Shown: one piece after another, positions 18,222-29,976 of the stretch | How the letters are laid out: each line of letters begins with the position of its first letter | Position numbering within the stretch: the first letter of the stretch is position 1 | DNA from: Hyphomicrobium sp. LHD-15 | Lineage (GTDB): Bacteria; Pseudomonadota; Alphaproteobacteria; Rhizobiales; Hyphomicrobiaceae | Reading direction: 5' to 3' | DNA length: 64,000 nt | NCBI RefSeq assembly: GCF_031157355.1 | Contig: NZ_JAVIFT010000001.1 | Location: 1,054,001 to 1,118,000, forward strand | Made by a program: the position numbers and the translations under genes | The notes under the pieces: generated by a model | Seen by the model: the letters and a program-made list of their open reading frames with translations, nothing else | Told to the model about the DNA's origin: nothing | Databases searched by the model: none

Positions 18222-19115
18222 ATGACCCCTCATAAGCTGATCGCCGAGATCGAGGATCGCGGGCGCGCCATGCAAATCGCCAGCGCGCTGCAGGACCTGC
18301 TCGAGCCGCCGCCGGATGCGCTCACCATCTTCGAAAACAAGGTGAGCGACGACGCTCCGCCCATCTGGCGGATCGAAGCCTATTTCTCGGACGCGCGCAC
18401 CGCGAGTGACATCGAAGCCGAACTTGAAGCGCTGCTTGGCGAGGCGCCGCCGGCCTTCCGATCGGACGAGATTCCCGATCTCAACTGGGTTGCGCTTTCG
18501 CAGGCCGCGCTGCCGCCGGTGCGCGCCCACAAATTCACCGTCCATGGCTGCCACGATCGCGACCGCGTTCCGCAGGGGCCCAACGCGATCCTGATCGAAG
18601 CCGGCGAAGCCTTCGGTACGGCGCATCATGCAACGACGTACGGCTGCCTACTCGCCATCGACCGGCTGAGCCACACGCGCACATTCCGCAACATTCTCGA
18701 TCTCGGATGCGGGTCGGGCATCCTCGCCATCGCGGCGGCGCGGTCGTGGCCGAACGCGGCGATCCATGGCGTCGACATCGATGAGCAGTCGGTGATCGTC
18801 GCACGCGAGAACGCGGCGGTGAACAAGGTTGGCCCTCGCCTCCGGTATACCTGCGGGCCCGGCGTTTCGTCGCCAGGGGTGCGTAAGGACATTCCGTTCG
18901 ATCTCATCGTCGCGAACATTCTCGCGGGACCGCTCATCACGCTTTCGCCCGACATCCGCCGCTCGGCCGCGAAGGGCGCAACGATCATTCTCTCCGGAAT
19001 TCTCAACCGGGAAGCTCCTCGCGTGATCGCTGCCTACCGGGCGCAAGGCTTCTCGCTTTCGAGCCATCAGCGCTACGATGGGTGGTCGACGTTGACGCTG
19101 GTGAAGCGAAGCTAG
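18222..19115 (+). CDS. prmA: Ribosomal protein L11 methyltransferase
   Basis: A 297-residue SAM-dependent methyltransferase for ribosomal protein L11. The SAM motif ILDLGCGSGILAIAAA is near residue 158, IHGVDIDEQSV near 184, and the catalytic-loop motif VANILAGPL near 229. The N-terminal ~110 residues form the L11-recognition domain. Its stop codon (19113-19115) is the TAG at the start of a CTAGAGCG-type hairpin repeat. Confidence 0.93.
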   Translation: MTPHKLIAEIEDRGRAMQIASALQDLLEPPPDALTIFENKVSDDAPPIWRIEAYFSDARTASDIEAELEALLGEAPPAFRSDEIPDLNWVALSQAALPPVRAHKFTVHGCHDRDRVPQGPNAILIEAGEAFGTAHHATTYGCLLAIDRLSHTRTFRNILDLGCGSGILAIAAARSWPNAAIHGVDIDEQSVIVARENAAVNKVGPRLRYTCGPGVSSPGVRKDIPFDLIVANILAGPLITLSPDIRRSAAKGATIILSGILNREAPRVIAAYRAQGFSLSSHQRYDGWSTLTLVKRS

Positions 19116-19154
19116 AGCGTGGTCCGATCCTACGGAATCGGAGCCGCGCTCTAG
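19112..19154. repeat. TAGAGCG hairpin repeat overlapping the prmA stop codon
   Basis: The arms CTAGAGCG (19112-19119) and CGCTCTAG (19147-19154) pair perfectly, with an inner stem TCCGAT/ATCGGA. The prmA stop TAG lies in the left arm. It may also act as a terminator. Confidence 0.8.
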
Positions 19155-19168
19155 ATTCTTGTTTTGTC

Positions 19169-19235
19169 GCATTTTCTTTCGACGAACCGGTGTCCATCCC
19201 GGATCGTGTCCGGGACAGGCTTCGTCGGAAAATGC
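19169..19235. repeat. Intergenic hairpin repeat, CCCGGAT type, copy 2
   Basis: Outer arms GCATTTTC (19169-19176) and GAAAATGC (19228-19235), a middle stem of CGACGA/TCGTCG, and the same TCCCGGA/TCCGGGA core as at 6433-6498. It is followed by CTCTAG. Confidence 0.8.
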
Positions 19236-19259
19236 TCTAGCTACAAGGACTGGACTTCC

Positions 19260-21071
19260 ATGTTTCAGACGTTCGCCGCGCCTTCCGATGCCGCTGCGGT
19301 TCCCGACCGGGTGAAGCGCCTGCGCGCCCTTTTGGCCGACGAAGGTTTGCAGGCCGTGTTGCAGCCGCGCGGAGACGAGCATCAGGGCGAATACGTGGCC
19401 CCCAGCTCGGAGCGGCTGCGCTGGCTCACGGGCTTCACCGGAAGCGCGGGCCTGACAGCCATTACGCGGCGCCATGCCGGCCTTTTTGTCGACGGGCGCT
19501 ACACGGTGCAAGCGCGCAGCGAGTGCGGCGGCGGGCTGTTCGATTTTCCCGGCTTCGCCCGCCAGGCTCTCGGTCCGTGGCTTGCCGACAAGCTCAAGAG
19601 CGGCGACGTCGTCGGGTTCGATCCGTGGCTGCATACGGCTGCGGAGATCGCGTGGCTCACCGACATTCTGAAGCCCGCCGGAATTCTCCTCAAGCCGACG
19701 CGGCGCAATCTCGTCGACCGCATCTGGGGCAAGGATCGTCCATCGCCGCCCGATGGCCCGGTGGTTCCGCACGCGCTCAAATATTCAGGGCGGGCGGCGG
19801 ACACCAAGATAGCGGCGGTCCAGAAAGCGCTCAAAGACGCGGGACAGGATGCCGTCGTGCTGACGGCGCCGGATTCCGTCTGCTGGCTGTTCAACATTCG
19901 CGGGCACGACGTTGCGCACAATCCGGTTGCGCTGGCCTTTGCCATCGTTCCGGCCAACGGAAAGCCCGAGCTTTTCATCGCGCAAGAAAAACTCACCCGG
20001 GACTGCCGCACGCATCTCGATGGCGTCGTCAAGGTTTCCGCGCCCGCGCTGCTCAAGGATCGCGTTGCGGCGCTCAAGAAGGCCGGGCGGCGCGTGCGCA
20101 TCGATCATGACCGGTCGGCTTGGTGGTTCGTGCGGGCGCTCGGAAAAAGCGCGGTGCGGGGCGGCGATCCGTGCGTGGCGCTCAAGGCGATCAAGAACAC
20201 GACGGAGATCAAAGGCGCACGCATTGCCCACGTGCGCGACGGCGCGGCCGTCGTCCGCTTTCTCGCGTGGCTCGATAGCGCAATTGCCGACGGCCGCACC
20301 ATCGACGAGATCACCGCCGTCCGGACGCTCGAAGAAAAGCGCGCCGGCAGCCAGGCGCTCAAGGAAATCTCGTTCGACACGATCTCGGGCAGCGGCCCGA
20401 ACGGCGCCATCGTGCACTACCGCGTCACGGAAGCGAGCAATCGCACGCTGAAGCGGGGCGAGCTGTTCCTGCTCGATTCCGGCGCGCAATATCTCGAAGG
20501 GACCACCGACATTACGCGCACGGTCGCGATCGGGGAGCCGCCAGCCGAAGCGCGCGAACGTTTCACGCTGGTTCTGAAGGGGCATATCGCTATTGCCACG
20601 GCCCGCTTTCCCAAAGGCACACGCGGCCTGGACCTCGACGCCTTCGCACGCCGCGCGTTGTGGATGCACGGTCTCGATTACGACCACGGCACGGGTCATG
20701 GCGTCGGCAGCTATCTTTCGGTGCACGAGGGGCCGCAGTCGATTTCGCGTGCAGGCGCCGTCGCCATCGAGCCCGGAATGATCATCTCGAACGAACCAGG
20801 CTACTACAAGGAAGGCGCTTACGGCATCCGCATCGAGAATCTCATTCTCGTCACCGAGCCTGAGCGGCCCAAGGGCGGCGACCGGGAGATGATGGGGTTC
20901 GAGACCCTCACGCTGGTGCCGATCGACCGCCGGCTCATCGTTCCCGAGTTGCTGACACCAGAGGAAGCGCGCTGGATCGACGCCTATCACGCCCGGGTTG
21001 CCGAGGTGATCGGCCCCGAGGTCGACGCGGCCACTTTGCGCTGGCTCGAAGCGGCGACAAAACCGCTTTGA
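19260..21071 (+). CDS. pepP: Xaa-Pro aminopeptidase (aminopeptidase P, long cytosolic type)
   Basis: A 603-residue peptidase of family M24B with three domains, like the longer cytosolic aminopeptidase P. The C-terminal catalytic domain has the metal ligands: the two Asp in LLDSGAQYLEGTTDITRT (near residues 402 and 413), His in HGTGHGVGSYLSVHEGP (near 477), and Glu in SNEPGYYKEG and IRIENL (near 510-525). It releases N-terminal residues next to proline. AAGGAC precedes the ATG at 19260; a longer frame from 19164 would start inside the upstream repeat and is not used. Confidence 0.92.
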   Translation: MFQTFAAPSDAAAVPDRVKRLRALLADEGLQAVLQPRGDEHQGEYVAPSSERLRWLTGFTGSAGLTAITRRHAGLFVDGRYTVQARSECGGGLFDFPGFARQALGPWLADKLKSGDVVGFDPWLHTAAEIAWLTDILKPAGILLKPTRRNLVDRIWGKDRPSPPDGPVVPHALKYSGRAADTKIAAVQKALKDAGQDAVVLTAPDSVCWLFNIRGHDVAHNPVALAFAIVPANGKPELFIAQEKLTRDCRTHLDGVVKVSAPALLKDRVAALKKAGRRVRIDHDRSAWWFVRALGKSAVRGGDPCVALKAIKNTTEIKGARIAHVRDGAAVVRFLAWLDSAIADGRTIDEITAVRTLEEKRAGSQALKEISFDTISGSGPNGAIVHYRVTEASNRTLKRGELFLLDSGAQYLEGTTDITRTVAIGEPPAEARERFTLVLKGHIAIATARFPKGTRGLDLDAFARRALWMHGLDYDHGTGHGVGSYLSVHEGPQSISRAGAVAIEPGMIISNEPGYYKEGAYGIRIENLILVTEPERPKGGDREMMGFETLTLVPIDRRLIVPELLTPEEARWIDAYHARVAEVIGPEVDAATLRWLEAATKPL

Positions 21072-21356
21072 AAGCGCAACGAACGCAAGCTCGAAACTTA
21101 TTTCGTTTCCGCGCAAAACCCCTTCGATTTCTCCCTATTTTTCTGGGTTTTATACGCTCGGGTTGATGCAGCAATTATCACAACGTCTATTTCTGTAATT
21201 TTTTCAACGCATCACGGCGTTTTTCTATTATGATTTATGAGTTGTGATTCGGAGGTGTCGCGGCCCAGCGCTCACTCTCCGCTCACAACCGACCGATCGT
21301 GCGCAGTGCGTCCGGTCGCGAATGAGTTCGACAACCGACATAATTTGGAGCGTCCC

Positions 21357-22664
21357 ATGACCGCGAGCAGCCATCTGCCCGCTCCAAACCTCATGCCCTT
21401 GATGCGCTACCGCGAACTCGCGGAAGCGATGAGCTGGCTTGAGCAGGCGTTCGGCTTCGAGAAGCAGATCGCCGTCTCCGACAACGACGGCGAGGTCATC
21501 TATGGGCAGATGACCTATCGCGGCAGCCTCATCATGATGGGCGCAGTCCGCGATACGGATCTCGACAAGCTGATGCGCCAGCCCGACGAGGTGGGCGGCG
21601 TCGAGACCCAGAGCTGCTATATCGTCGTCGACGACGCGGATGCCCACTACGTGCGCTCTCTCGATGCTGGCGCGGATATCGTGCTCGACATCAAGAGCGA
21701 CGGCCTCGGCCGGCGCGGCTACTCCTGCCGCGATCCGCAGGGCCATATCTGGAATTTCGGCACTTATAATCCGGGGCGCGGACTTGCATCGACGGCGATG
21801 ACCGTCGTCGCGAGCCAGCCGGCGTCCGCTCCCAAGCGGCACAACCGCAATGTTCTGATGAGCATCGGCGGCCTCCTGCTCGCGCTCGGCGCCACCTTCT
21901 TCTGGTTCTCCGACGAGATCAAATCCGATTTCATGATGCGGGTGGCCGACGCCGCCGGGAAACATGCAATCGAGGAATCGGAACGCGCGTATGCCGAGCT
22001 CGTGAAAGTTCGCGCCGAGAAGCGCCAATCGGACGAGCGCGCAAAAGCGCTCAACGCCGATCTCGAGGCTGAGCGCGCACGCCGCAACGCCATAGAGGCG
22101 AATTCCGGGAAGGCGACCGAGCAGATCACCGAGGAGCAGACGGCGCGTCGTTCGGCGGAAGCCACGATCGCGTCTCTCCGCGACGAACTCAAGCGCGAGC
22201 GCGAGGCCTCCACCGAAGCGAAGCGCGTGAGCGAAGAAAAGCTCGCGGTCAACTCGGCGACACAGATGCCTTCGCCGCCGAAAGCCGAAACGCGGGAAAT
22301 CCCCGCTGCCCCTGAACAGCCTGCGACGGGCGCGTCGCAAAACACTTCCGCCGCTTCCCACGACATTTCGCAGGCCGCGCCTCCGAGCGGCGCGAGCGAC
22401 ATCGAGACCTCGGCCACGACGGCTACAAAAATTCCGGCGGCCGACATCCCGCAGTCCACAGCATCGGTCACCAAGTCCGACAGTGACCAAGAAGAGAGCG
22501 CATCCCGCCTCAGCGACGCTCAATCCAAGGCAAACGAGCGGCGCCCGATCAAGCTCGCCCAGAAGCTTCCGAAGCAATCTGTCGCGAAGGGCAATCGCAT
22601 TCGGCCGACCTACGTGGTCGACCTGCACGAGGTGCCTTGGCCCTATAACACTTGGTACAAGTAG
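21357..22664 (+). CDS. VOC-domain protein fused to a membrane segment and a coiled coil
   Basis: A 435-residue protein with an unusual layout. Residues 10-140 form a glyoxalase/bleomycin-resistance-like VOC domain (PLMRYRELAEAMSWLEQAFG at the start, SCRDPQGHIWNFGTYNP at the end). A single hydrophobic helix follows at about 168-184 (SIGGLLLALGATFFWF), then a long charged coiled coil at about 190-305, a Ser/Ala/Thr-rich stretch to about 390, and a basic tail ending in LHEVPWPYNTWYK. ATG at 21357 has GGAG upstream. The VOC half resembles PhnB-like stand-alone proteins; the rest is of unknown role. A strong hairpin follows at 22679. Confidence 0.82.
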   Translation: MTASSHLPAPNLMPLMRYRELAEAMSWLEQAFGFEKQIAVSDNDGEVIYGQMTYRGSLIMMGAVRDTDLDKLMRQPDEVGGVETQSCYIVVDDADAHYVRSLDAGADIVLDIKSDGLGRRGYSCRDPQGHIWNFGTYNPGRGLASTAMTVVASQPASAPKRHNRNVLMSIGGLLLALGATFFWFSDEIKSDFMMRVADAAGKHAIEESERAYAELVKVRAEKRQSDERAKALNADLEAERARRNAIEANSGKATEQITEEQTARRSAEATIASLRDELKREREASTEAKRVSEEKLAVNSATQMPSPPKAETREIPAAPEQPATGASQNTSAASHDISQAAPPSGASDIETSATTATKIPAADIPQSTASVTKSDSDQEESASRLSDAQSKANERRPIKLAQKLPKQSVAKGNRIRPTYVVDLHEVPWPYNTWYK

Positions 22665-22678
22665 CGCGCTCGTCCGGC

Positions 22679-22700
22679 GCGGGGGCGGCCATGCCCCCGC
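22679..22700 (+). terminator. GC-rich hairpin after the VOC fusion gene
   Basis: Perfect 8-bp arms GCGGGGGC and GCCCCCGC around a 6-nt loop, 14 bases after the stop. No T-run follows at once, so it may be a weak or Rho-assisted terminator. Confidence 0.6.
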
Positions 22701-22922
22701 ATTGTCGGCTGGAGCATGATTGCTTTTTTCGGTTCGCGCACGCGCGGCCATGCGGCTCCCTGTTCCCGCCGTAACAGCGCGACGGGCTCCCCCCTTCTAG
22801 TTTGCTCTCCGATCGGTCGCGACAGGCTGCGTTTCGGCGCTGTTCCCCGCTGCCCGATCGCCAACGCTCGCGTGCCGGGCATTCGTCAGAGCAAACCCAA
22901 CGAGACAGAAAAGGGCGCGGTC

Positions 22923-23318
22923 ATGCTATCGAGAGCTTCCATCGCCATTCTCATTCTGCTGGCCGGTGCGGTCGGCACATCTCCGAGCTTCGCGGCCTCC
23001 AATCCGAACGAGGCTGCTGCTGCCAAGGCGCAGCAGGCCAAGGCCAAACAGATGAGACTTGCCCGCGCCAAAGCGAAGGCGCAGGCCGAAGCGAAAGCCA
23101 AGGCAAAGGCCGAAGCCCAGGCCAAGGCACAGCAGAACCAGAAAGAAGAGTGGTACGCGAAGGACCGCGACCGCGGCCTCGACGTCGCCTCCGAATATGC
23201 GCCGAATGCAATCGCCAAGGTGCGCAAGCGGAATTACGTCGCCAAGGGCGATACCGTCAGCACCGGAAACGGCAACAGGGGCTGGCGCGCGTACATGGAC
23301 AAGTACTATTCGCGCTGA
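22923..23318 (+). CDS. Secreted Lys/Ala-rich small protein
   Basis: A 131-residue protein with a signal peptide (about residues 1-25, MLSRASIAILILLAGAVG then SPSFAA). Residues 30-72 are nearly all Ala, Lys, Gln and Glu in AKAKAEA-like repeats, giving a strongly helical, basic rod. The C-terminal half is mixed (KDRDRGLDVASEYAPNAIAK and WRAYMDKYYSR). The start at 22923 is the one that begins the signal peptide. A terminator follows at 23355. The composition recalls DNA-binding tails, but export argues for a role in the envelope. No family was recognised. Confidence 0.72.
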   Translation: MLSRASIAILILLAGAVGTSPSFAASNPNEAAAAKAQQAKAKQMRLARAKAKAQAEAKAKAKAEAQAKAQQNQKEEWYAKDRDRGLDVASEYAPNAIAKVRKRNYVAKGDTVSTGNGNRGWRAYMDKYYSR

Positions 23319-23354
23319 CTTATCACTTGAGCAGACGCAGGTCTGAGCAGGTGT

Positions 23355-23397
23355 GCGGGCGGAGGAGTGATCGGGCTCTTCCGCCCGCTCTCCTTTT

Positions 23398-23398
<1 letters not shown>
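23355..23398 (+). terminator. Rho-independent terminator, convergent with ligA
   Basis: Perfect 9-bp arms GCGGGCGGA (23355-23363) and TCCGCCCGC (23380-23388), then TCTCC and five T residues. It ends where the ligA stop codon begins. Confidence 0.82.
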
Positions 23399-25670
<2,272 letters not shown>

Positions 25671-25701
25671 CGGAAGCGGGAGCAGTTGGGCGCGACGGGC
25701 C

Positions 25702-26559
25702 TCAGCCCGGGCCGCCGAGCGATAGCTTGGGCACGGCCTTCCAGGCCTTGGTGATCCAGGAGTCGCCGCTCATCGCCGGCGCGTGGCCTTCCGACTTCAG
25801 GAGCGCGTAGGCGCTCTTGTACCACTTGGATTCGGGGAAGTTGTGCCCGAGCACGGCGACCGCCGTCTGCGCCTCGTTGATGACGCCGAGCGCCATGTAG
25901 CACTCGGTGAGACGCATCAGCGCCTCCTCGACGTGCGCGGTCGTCTGGTAATCGGACACGACCGTCTTGAAGCGGTTGATGGCCGCGACGAAGTTCTTGT
26001 CCTTCATGTAATAGCGGCCGACCTCCATCTCGGAGGCGGCAAGCGTATCCTCCGCGATGCGAATGCGATTTTCGGCATCGCGCGCGTAGGTGCTGTCCGG
26101 ATAGCGAGACTTCAGGATCTTGAGCTGCTCAAGCGCCTTGCGAGTCGCGCCCTGGTCGCGGTTGGCAGTCTTGATGTCGTCGAAATAGGCCGAGGCGATG
26201 ATGTGGTGCGCGAGCGGCGCATCCTTGGTGCCCGGATGCATGACGGTGTAGCGCTCGGCCGAGGCAATCGCCTCCGGTGTCTTGCCGGCCTTGTAGTAGG
26301 CGTAAGCGGCGAGAACGATGGCGCGGCGCGCTTCCGACGAATAGGGGTGCGAGCGATCGAGATCTTCGTACTTGCGGGCCGCCTCTTCGAACTTGCCCTT
26401 GCTCATGAGCTTGTCGGCGTCGGCGTACATCTTTTCGGGTGGGTCGGTGTTGAGAATCTGGGACGTATCGCCGGACGACGCGCAGCCGGCCATCGCGAGC
26501 GCAACACCACCCATGGCGCACCACAGAACGGCCGCTGCCCATTTTGGCGTCGTGCGCAT
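25702..26559 (-). CDS. bamD: Outer-membrane assembly lipoprotein BamD
   Basis: A 285-residue lipoprotein of the BAM complex that inserts beta-barrel proteins into the outer membrane. The signal peptide ends in a lipobox LAMAGC, with the lipidated cysteine near residue 26. Tetratricopeptide-like helices follow (MYADADKLMSKGKFEEAARK near 43, AAYAYYKAGKTPEAIASAER near 81, and DYQTTAHVEEALMRLTECYM near 202). ATG at 26559 is chosen; a GTG at 26577 is also in frame. It lies downstream of lpxC on the same strand, the usual alphaproteobacterial order. Confidence 0.93.
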   Translation of the reverse strand: MRTTPKWAAAVLWCAMGGVALAMAGCASSGDTSQILNTDPPEKMYADADKLMSKGKFEEAARKYEDLDRSHPYSSEARRAIVLAAYAYYKAGKTPEAIASAERYTVMHPGTKDAPLAHHIIASAYFDDIKTANRDQGATRKALEQLKILKSRYPDSTYARDAENRIRIAEDTLAASEMEVGRYYMKDKNFVAAINRFKTVVSDYQTTAHVEEALMRLTECYMALGVINEAQTAVAVLGHNFPESKWYKSAYALLKSEGHAPAMSGDSWITKAWKAVPKLSLGGPG

Positions 26560-26831
26560 GAAAGCCGTACTCCCCACCGTCGTTCAGACGTCCCGCCATC
26601 CACCTGGCGGTTATCTCGTTTGACTAGCACACTTCAGATCAGGTCTGAAGCCGGCAACGCCCCTATCGCCACCGTAATCTAACGTAGTTCCACAATGTGG
26701 TTGATCTGAGGCCCGCAGACAGCAAGTTCAACACAAAAATTGAAATGGTTACAGAGTGTTGCAGGCGCCGGATAAACGAACCACCGGAGACGGAATCCCC
26801 GGTGGCTGAAAACTTCGACAGCGCTCTCGAA

Positions 26832-27773
26832 TCACTCGCCGGCAGCAGCGACCGCGGCGCGCTCGAAGGCGACCGGGCGAGCTTCGCGGACGCGGGGAGC
26901 CTGCACGATGGCCCAGGCCGAGCTATCCTCGAGCAGCTTCTGAAGAACCAACGAGTTCAGGCGGTGGCCGCCCTTGACCGAGCGATAAGCGCCGAGAATC
27001 GGGTGACCCGAGAGGCTGAGATCGCCGACGGCATCGAGCATCTTGTGGCGGACGAACTCAAGCGGGTCGCGGAGACCTTCGCGGTTCATGACGCGGTCGT
27101 CGCCGATGGCGACAGTGTTGGTGAGGTTGGCACCGAGAGCGAGGCCGGCCTTCCAAAGGCGCTCGACGTCGCTCATGAAACCGAACGTGCGGGCATTGGC
27201 CAGCTCGTTGCGGAACACGCCCGGGCTCATCTCGAAGGCAAGGCGCTGCTTGCCGATCACCGCGGACGGGAATTCGATTTCGACATCGAGGTGGAAACCG
27301 GAATGCGGGGTCAGCTCGCCCCAGCAATCGCCTTCTTCGACACGGACAGGCTTCAGAACCTTGAGGAAACGGCGGGGAGCGGGAAGCTCACGGATACCGA
27401 CTTGATCGATCGCCTCGACGAACGGCGCCGAGCTGCCGTCCATGATCGGCACTTCCTTGCTGTCGATCTCGATGATGCAGTTGTCGATCTGGAGGCCGCG
27501 GAGGGCGGCGAGGAGGTGCTCAACGGTGGAAACGGTAACGCCTTCTTCGTTTCCAATGACCGTGCAGAGCGTGAGGTTTTTGACGTTGCAGGTTTTAGCG
27601 GGGATCTCGGCGGTGATACGGCCGCGTTTCGTAACCACGAAACGGAGCCCAGTGTCAGCTACTGCCGGATGCAGGATGACCGAAACTGGCGCTCCGCTGT
27701 GCACCCCCGTGCCGTGGACCTGGATTTCTTGAGCAATCGTCGTCTGTCGCGCGCCGATGAAGCGATTTGACAT
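26832..27773 (-). CDS. lpxC: UDP-3-O-acyl-N-acetylglucosamine deacetylase
   Basis: A 313-residue zinc deacetylase, the first committed step of lipid A synthesis. Zinc-ligand motifs are visible: STVEHLLAALRG (first His, near residue 81), and HKMLDAVGDLSLSGHPILG near 233-251, with the catalytic His in GHPILG. The N-terminus QTTIAQEIQVHGTGVHSG is typical. It lies 291 bases downstream of ftsZ, so it likely has its own promoter. Confidence 0.96.
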   Translation of the reverse strand: MSNRFIGARQTTIAQEIQVHGTGVHSGAPVSVILHPAVADTGLRFVVTKRGRITAEIPAKTCNVKNLTLCTVIGNEEGVTVSTVEHLLAALRGLQIDNCIIEIDSKEVPIMDGSSAPFVEAIDQVGIRELPAPRRFLKVLKPVRVEEGDCWGELTPHSGFHLDVEIEFPSAVIGKQRLAFEMSPGVFRNELANARTFGFMSDVERLWKAGLALGANLTNTVAIGDDRVMNREGLRDPLEFVRHKMLDAVGDLSLSGHPILGAYRSVKGGHRLNSLVLQKLLEDSSAWAIVQAPRVREARPVAFERAAVAAAGE

Positions 27774-28064
27774 GCTGCGCCGTCCCTCGATTTTAGCATT
27801 CCGTCCGAAAACGGTCTGCCACCCCCGTCCGGTGCTCGCTTCCGCTCACTCCTTCCCCGATTTGTCTGCCCGGCTTATCTCTCGGTAAGCTTTTTTCGGT
27901 TGTCCGAAGGGCAGTCGAGTGAAGCGGATGTAGTGCGAACCGGTCGTTATTAAGAAACGATAGCCCCCGTCCCGCTGTGGCACAAATCACGCTTTCTTAC
28001 GTTGTGTTACGTTCGCAACCGCCTCCCGGGGAGGTGCCGCGAACGGGCCAGCGAGACCCTAGCC

Positions 28065-29831
28065 CTATCGGCGTCTTTCCCTGAAAAATACGGGCAATTC
28101 AGCGTCTTGGCTACTACGCTCGTAATCGTCCTCGGCTTGGGGATAACGCTCGTAGATGTCGTTTTCCGCAGCGTGGACCTGCTCGGGATGCGCCTCGTGC
28201 TGATAGGGCTCTGACGGAATCGGATGGCGTGTATCCGAATCACCTGTTCCGCGCACCCTGCCGGCGATTCGCTCGAACAAGCTCAGACGGCGCCGCGGCT
28301 CAGGAGCCTGGGAAACGGGCCGCTGCTCAGGTACCGGCGCGGCCTCCGCATAGGGGCTTTCGCGATAGGGCCGCTGACCGGCCGCCGCGGCATAATCGGT
28401 CGCATCCGGGGCCCGGCGCGGCTGGCGACGAATCTCGGACGGTGGCTGGGGCGCGAAGGCACCGGTCTGGGCCTGATGCGGCGCGGCATAGCCCTGAGGC
28501 AGCGGCGGCGGGGTCGAAGCTTGCTGGAACTGCGGCGGACCTTCCTCGATCGTCACATTGCCCGGACCGCGCCACGAATCGCGGCTGCGGGGGGCGTCAT
28601 AGGGCGCGCTAGCGGGCTGCTGGACCCTCTGCGAGCCGAACGGCTGGGTTGTAGGCGACGAATACTGCAGCGCCTCGGTCAGCCGCTGCTGGAGATCCTG
28701 GGCGCCGCCGCGAAGCTCACGCGGGTCGGGCGCATAAGTGTTGGCGGGCGGGGGAGCGGCGCGGGACGCCTCCTGGCGTGCCGCAGGGCGGCCGGGGGCG
28801 GGCGCTGCTTTCGACGCGCGAATCCAATCCTCCGCGGGGGCCGGCGGGCGGCGTTCCGCCTCTCCTGCCCGGCTCATGCCGGAGGCGACGATCGAAACCC
28901 GAATGCGATCGCCGAGCTGCGGGTCGTAGGTGGCGCCAACGATGATGTTTGCCTCGGGATCAACTTCCTGGCGTACGCGGCTTGCGGCTTCGTCAACCTC
29001 GTAGAGCGTGAGACCGGGGCCGCCGGTGATCGACAGCAGGAGGCCCTTGGCACCGCGAAGAGAAACGTCGTCCAGCAACGGGTTCGAGATCGCCTCCTCG
29101 GCCGCGACCGTCGCGCGGCGCTCGCCGCTCGCTTCGCCGGTGCCCATCATGGCCGTGCCCATGCCGGTCATGACCGTGCGCACGTCGGCAAAATCGAGGT
29201 TGATGAGGCCTTCCTTGATGATCAGATCGACGATGCAGGCAACGCCCGAATAGAGCACCTGATCGGCCATCACGAAGGCTTCGGAGAAGGTGGTCTTCTC
29301 GCTCGCGATGCGGAACAGATTCTGGTTCGGAATGACGATCAGCGTATCGACGTAGTTGCGCAGCTCCGCGACGCCGGCTTCCGCGATGCGCGCGCGGCGT
29401 GCGCCTTCGAACAGGAACGGCTTGGTGACGACGCCCACGGTCAGGATGCCGAGTTCGCGAGCGACGCGCGCGATGACAGACGCCGCACCGGTTCCCGTTC
29501 CGCCGCCCATGCCGGCGGCGATGAACACCATGTGCGAGCCTTTGATCTGCTTGCGAATGTCCTCGATAGCCTCTTCGGCCGCGGCCTCGCCGATCTCGGG
29601 GCGCGAGCCGGCTCCGAGGCCTTCGGTCAATTCGGCGCCAAGCTGAATGCGTGAATCGGTGCTGGAAGCGGCGAGGGCCTGCGCATCGGTGTTGGCAACG
29701 ATGAAGTCGACGCCGACAAGCCCGGTCGCGATCATGTTGTTGATGGCATTACATCCGGCACCGCCGACGCCGATTACCGTGAGCTTCGGTCTCACATCCG
29801 AAAAATTCGGCAGCTGACCTTTAATGCTCAT
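28065..29831 (-). CDS. ftsZ: Cell division protein FtsZ (long alphaproteobacterial form)
   Basis: A 588-residue tubulin-like GTPase that forms the division ring. The N-terminal GTPase domain has [12 protein letters not shown] near residue 23 and the signature GGGTGTGAA near 109. The domain ends near residue 320 and is followed by a Pro/Gln/Arg-rich linker of about 250 residues, longer than in Escherichia coli FtsZ (383 in total). The C-terminal peptide [11 protein letters not shown] is the expected FtsA/membrane-protein docking site. It is 145 bases downstream of ftsA, with a hairpin in between. Confidence 0.97.
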   Translation of the reverse strand: MSIKGQLPNFSDVRPKLTVIGVGGAGCNAINNMIATGLVGVDFIVANTDAQALAASSTDSRIQLGAELTEGLGAGSRPEIGEAAAEEAIEDIRKQIKGSHMVFIAAGMGGGTGTGAASVIARVARELGILTVGVVTKPFLFEGARRARIAEAGVAELRNYVDTLIVIPNQNLFRIASEKTTFSEAFVMADQVLYSGVACIVDLIIKEGLINLDFADVRTVMTGMGTAMMGTGEASGERRATVAAEEAISNPLLDDVSLRGAKGLLLSITGGPGLTLYEVDEAASRVRQEVDPEANIIVGATYDPQLGDRIRVSIVASGMSRAGEAERRPPAPAEDWIRASKAAPAPGRPAARQEASRAAPPPANTYAPDPRELRGGAQDLQQRLTEALQYSSPTTQPFGSQRVQQPASAPYDAPRSRDSWRGPGNVTIEEGPPQFQQASTPPPLPQGYAAPHQAQTGAFAPQPPSEIRRQPRRAPDATDYAAAAGQRPYRESPYAEAAPVPEQRPVSQAPEPRRRLSLFERIAGRVRGTGDSDTRHPIPSEPYQHEAHPEQVHAAENDIYERYPQAEDDYERSSQDAELPVFFRERRR

Positions 29832-29945
29832 TTCGCCCCCGTTGTCACACGCGGGAGACCCAACCGCAGCGCGGCTCCCGGTATTCAGAACCGACCCGGT
29901 CTCGATCCGCCTTCAAAAGCGAGACCTGCCGAGTTCGACATTGGC

Positions 29946-29976
29946 GTGCATCCGGGACACGCCTGTCCGGAAGCAC
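29946..29976. repeat. Short hairpin between ftsA and ftsZ, CCCGGAT-like
   Basis: Outer arms GTGC (29946-29949) and GCAC (29973-29976) enclose CCGGGACA and TGTCCGG. It touches the ftsA stop codon (29977-29979) and resembles the core of the longer repeats at 6433 and 19169. It could weaken read-through from ftsA into ftsZ. Confidence 0.6.

Noticed and set aside
28224-29654. Plus-strand open frame opposite ftsZ
   Set aside because: Shadow of the ftsZ reading frame, no motifs, no ribosome-binding site.
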